From positions 1 through 6,087 of the forward strand of contig JAAZNR010000160.1 in the NCBI GenBank assembly GCA_012798155.1: a stretch of DNA of 6,087 bases, in the 5' to 3' direction. Of the stretch, positions 5,787 through 6,087 are shown one piece after another. The stretch's first letter is position 1; the number at the start of each line of letters is the position of its first letter. A program made the translations under genes and the position numbers. Under the pieces are notes generated by a model that was given only the letters and a program-made list of their open reading frames with translations, made no database searches and had not been told where the DNA came from. Source of the stretch: Thermogutta sp. (lineage in GTDB: Bacteria; Planctomycetota; Planctomycetia; Pirellulales; Thermoguttaceae).

Positions 5787-6050
5787 TCACCAATCGCTGC
5801 GTTTGTAGAGGCCCGGCCGTTGCCAGGGTTCGGTGCGGATTTCCTCGCCCTCCGCCGTCCGCTCGATGAGCATGTGCCAAAGTTCCGGGGCGACGCCGTC
5901 GCCCGCGATCGATCGCAATCGCAGGGAACGACCTGCCCGTCGGAAGCACGCCTCGGCGAGGTGAGAGCGGAAACTGCCGCCAAGACTCCCGTGGAATACG
6001 AGGCGGCCGGGCTTCCGGAAATTCGGAGCCGTAACGTGCCGGCGCCGCCG
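5787..6050 (-). pseudogene. Coding-like minus-strand remnant without a 5' end (unrecognised)
   Basis: Reading the minus strand from 6050 down to TGA at 5787-5789 gives 87 sense codons. The last 40 or so look like real protein: 'DGVAPELWHMLIERTAEGEE' followed by 'IRTEPWQRPGLYKRSDW' and stop. Third positions there are mostly G or C, as in the neighbouring genes. An in-frame TGA at 6051-6053 closes the frame upstream, and there is no ATG or GTG until ATG 5873; the only other candidate is TTG 5918 (43 residues). Either a short gene starts there, or this is the 3' end of a gene broken by a frameshift whose 5' part lies beyond the right edge. I recognise no family or motif. It would be convergent with argS, with the hairpin at 5746-5780 between the two. 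Chance openness in GC-rich DNA remains possible. Confidence 0.35.
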
Positions 6051-6087
6051 TCACTGCGTGCACTGGCGGCGGTATTTCGTCGATAGC

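Noticed and set aside
5905..5916. 12-bp perfect palindrome GCGATCGATCGC
   Set aside because: GATC/CGATCG-rich words recur in this window (for example within dprA near 3043-3060), so it needs no special explanation.
5769..6086. 105-codon + strand frame after argS ending in TAG at 6084-6086
   Set aside because: Its start lies inside the 10-bp hairpin, there is no Shine-Dalgarno, and composition is unremarkable; the minus strand looks more coding over the same bases.

Overview
The window reads as an ordinary, GC-rich bacterial chromosomal segment with every confident gene on the + strand. The protein types suggest a planctomycete (Pirellulales/Thermogutta-like or Gemmata-like). This rests on the short-form GlgP tail, a DprA with 'AVPGRADQ' in place of the commoner 'AVPGS', and an ArgS carrying a long charged insertion. 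That assignment is inference from recollection of the families, not a database result.

Layout. (1) 2-442: the C-terminal end of an alpha-glucan (glycogen) phosphorylase, cut by the left window edge and including its PLP lysine. (2) 560-1078: a hotdog-fold 4HBT acyl-CoA thioesterase. (3) 1187-1765: a flavodoxin-fold NAD(P)H:quinone oxidoreductase. (4) 1766-2031: a gene-free regulatory stretch with a perfect 13-bp tandem repeat, an 8-bp inverted repeat and a TAGAAT -10-like box. (5) 2032-3162: dprA, for single-strand DNA handling in natural transformation and recombination. (6) 3163-3311: a leader with a second TAGAAT box. (7) 3312-3722 rsfS (ribosomal silencing factor) and 3734-5719 argS (arginyl-tRNA synthetase), 11 bases apart and almost certainly one transcription unit. 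(8) 5720-6087: no convincing intact gene. It begins with an imperfect 14-bp duplication of the argS stop region, runs into two overlapping, mutually exclusive hairpins, and then holds a minus-strand stretch that looks coding (stop at 5787-5789) but has no usable 5' end.

How the genes relate. rsfS and argS are both translation functions and appear translationally coupled, since the argS Shine-Dalgarno overlaps the rsfS stop codon. dprA and rsfS-argS each seem to have their own promoter with a similar TAGAAT core, about 100 bases before the chosen start codon in both cases. The phosphorylase, thioesterase and quinone reductase are metabolic genes separated by gaps of about 110 bases, and nothing ties them into one pathway.

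I found no CRISPR array, tRNA, rRNA, insertion sequence, phage gene or recognisable defence or biosynthetic cluster. No undescribed system is visible. The most useful second looks are the minus-strand remnant, the repeat and hairpin cluster after argS, the paired promoter architecture, and the insertion in ArgS.
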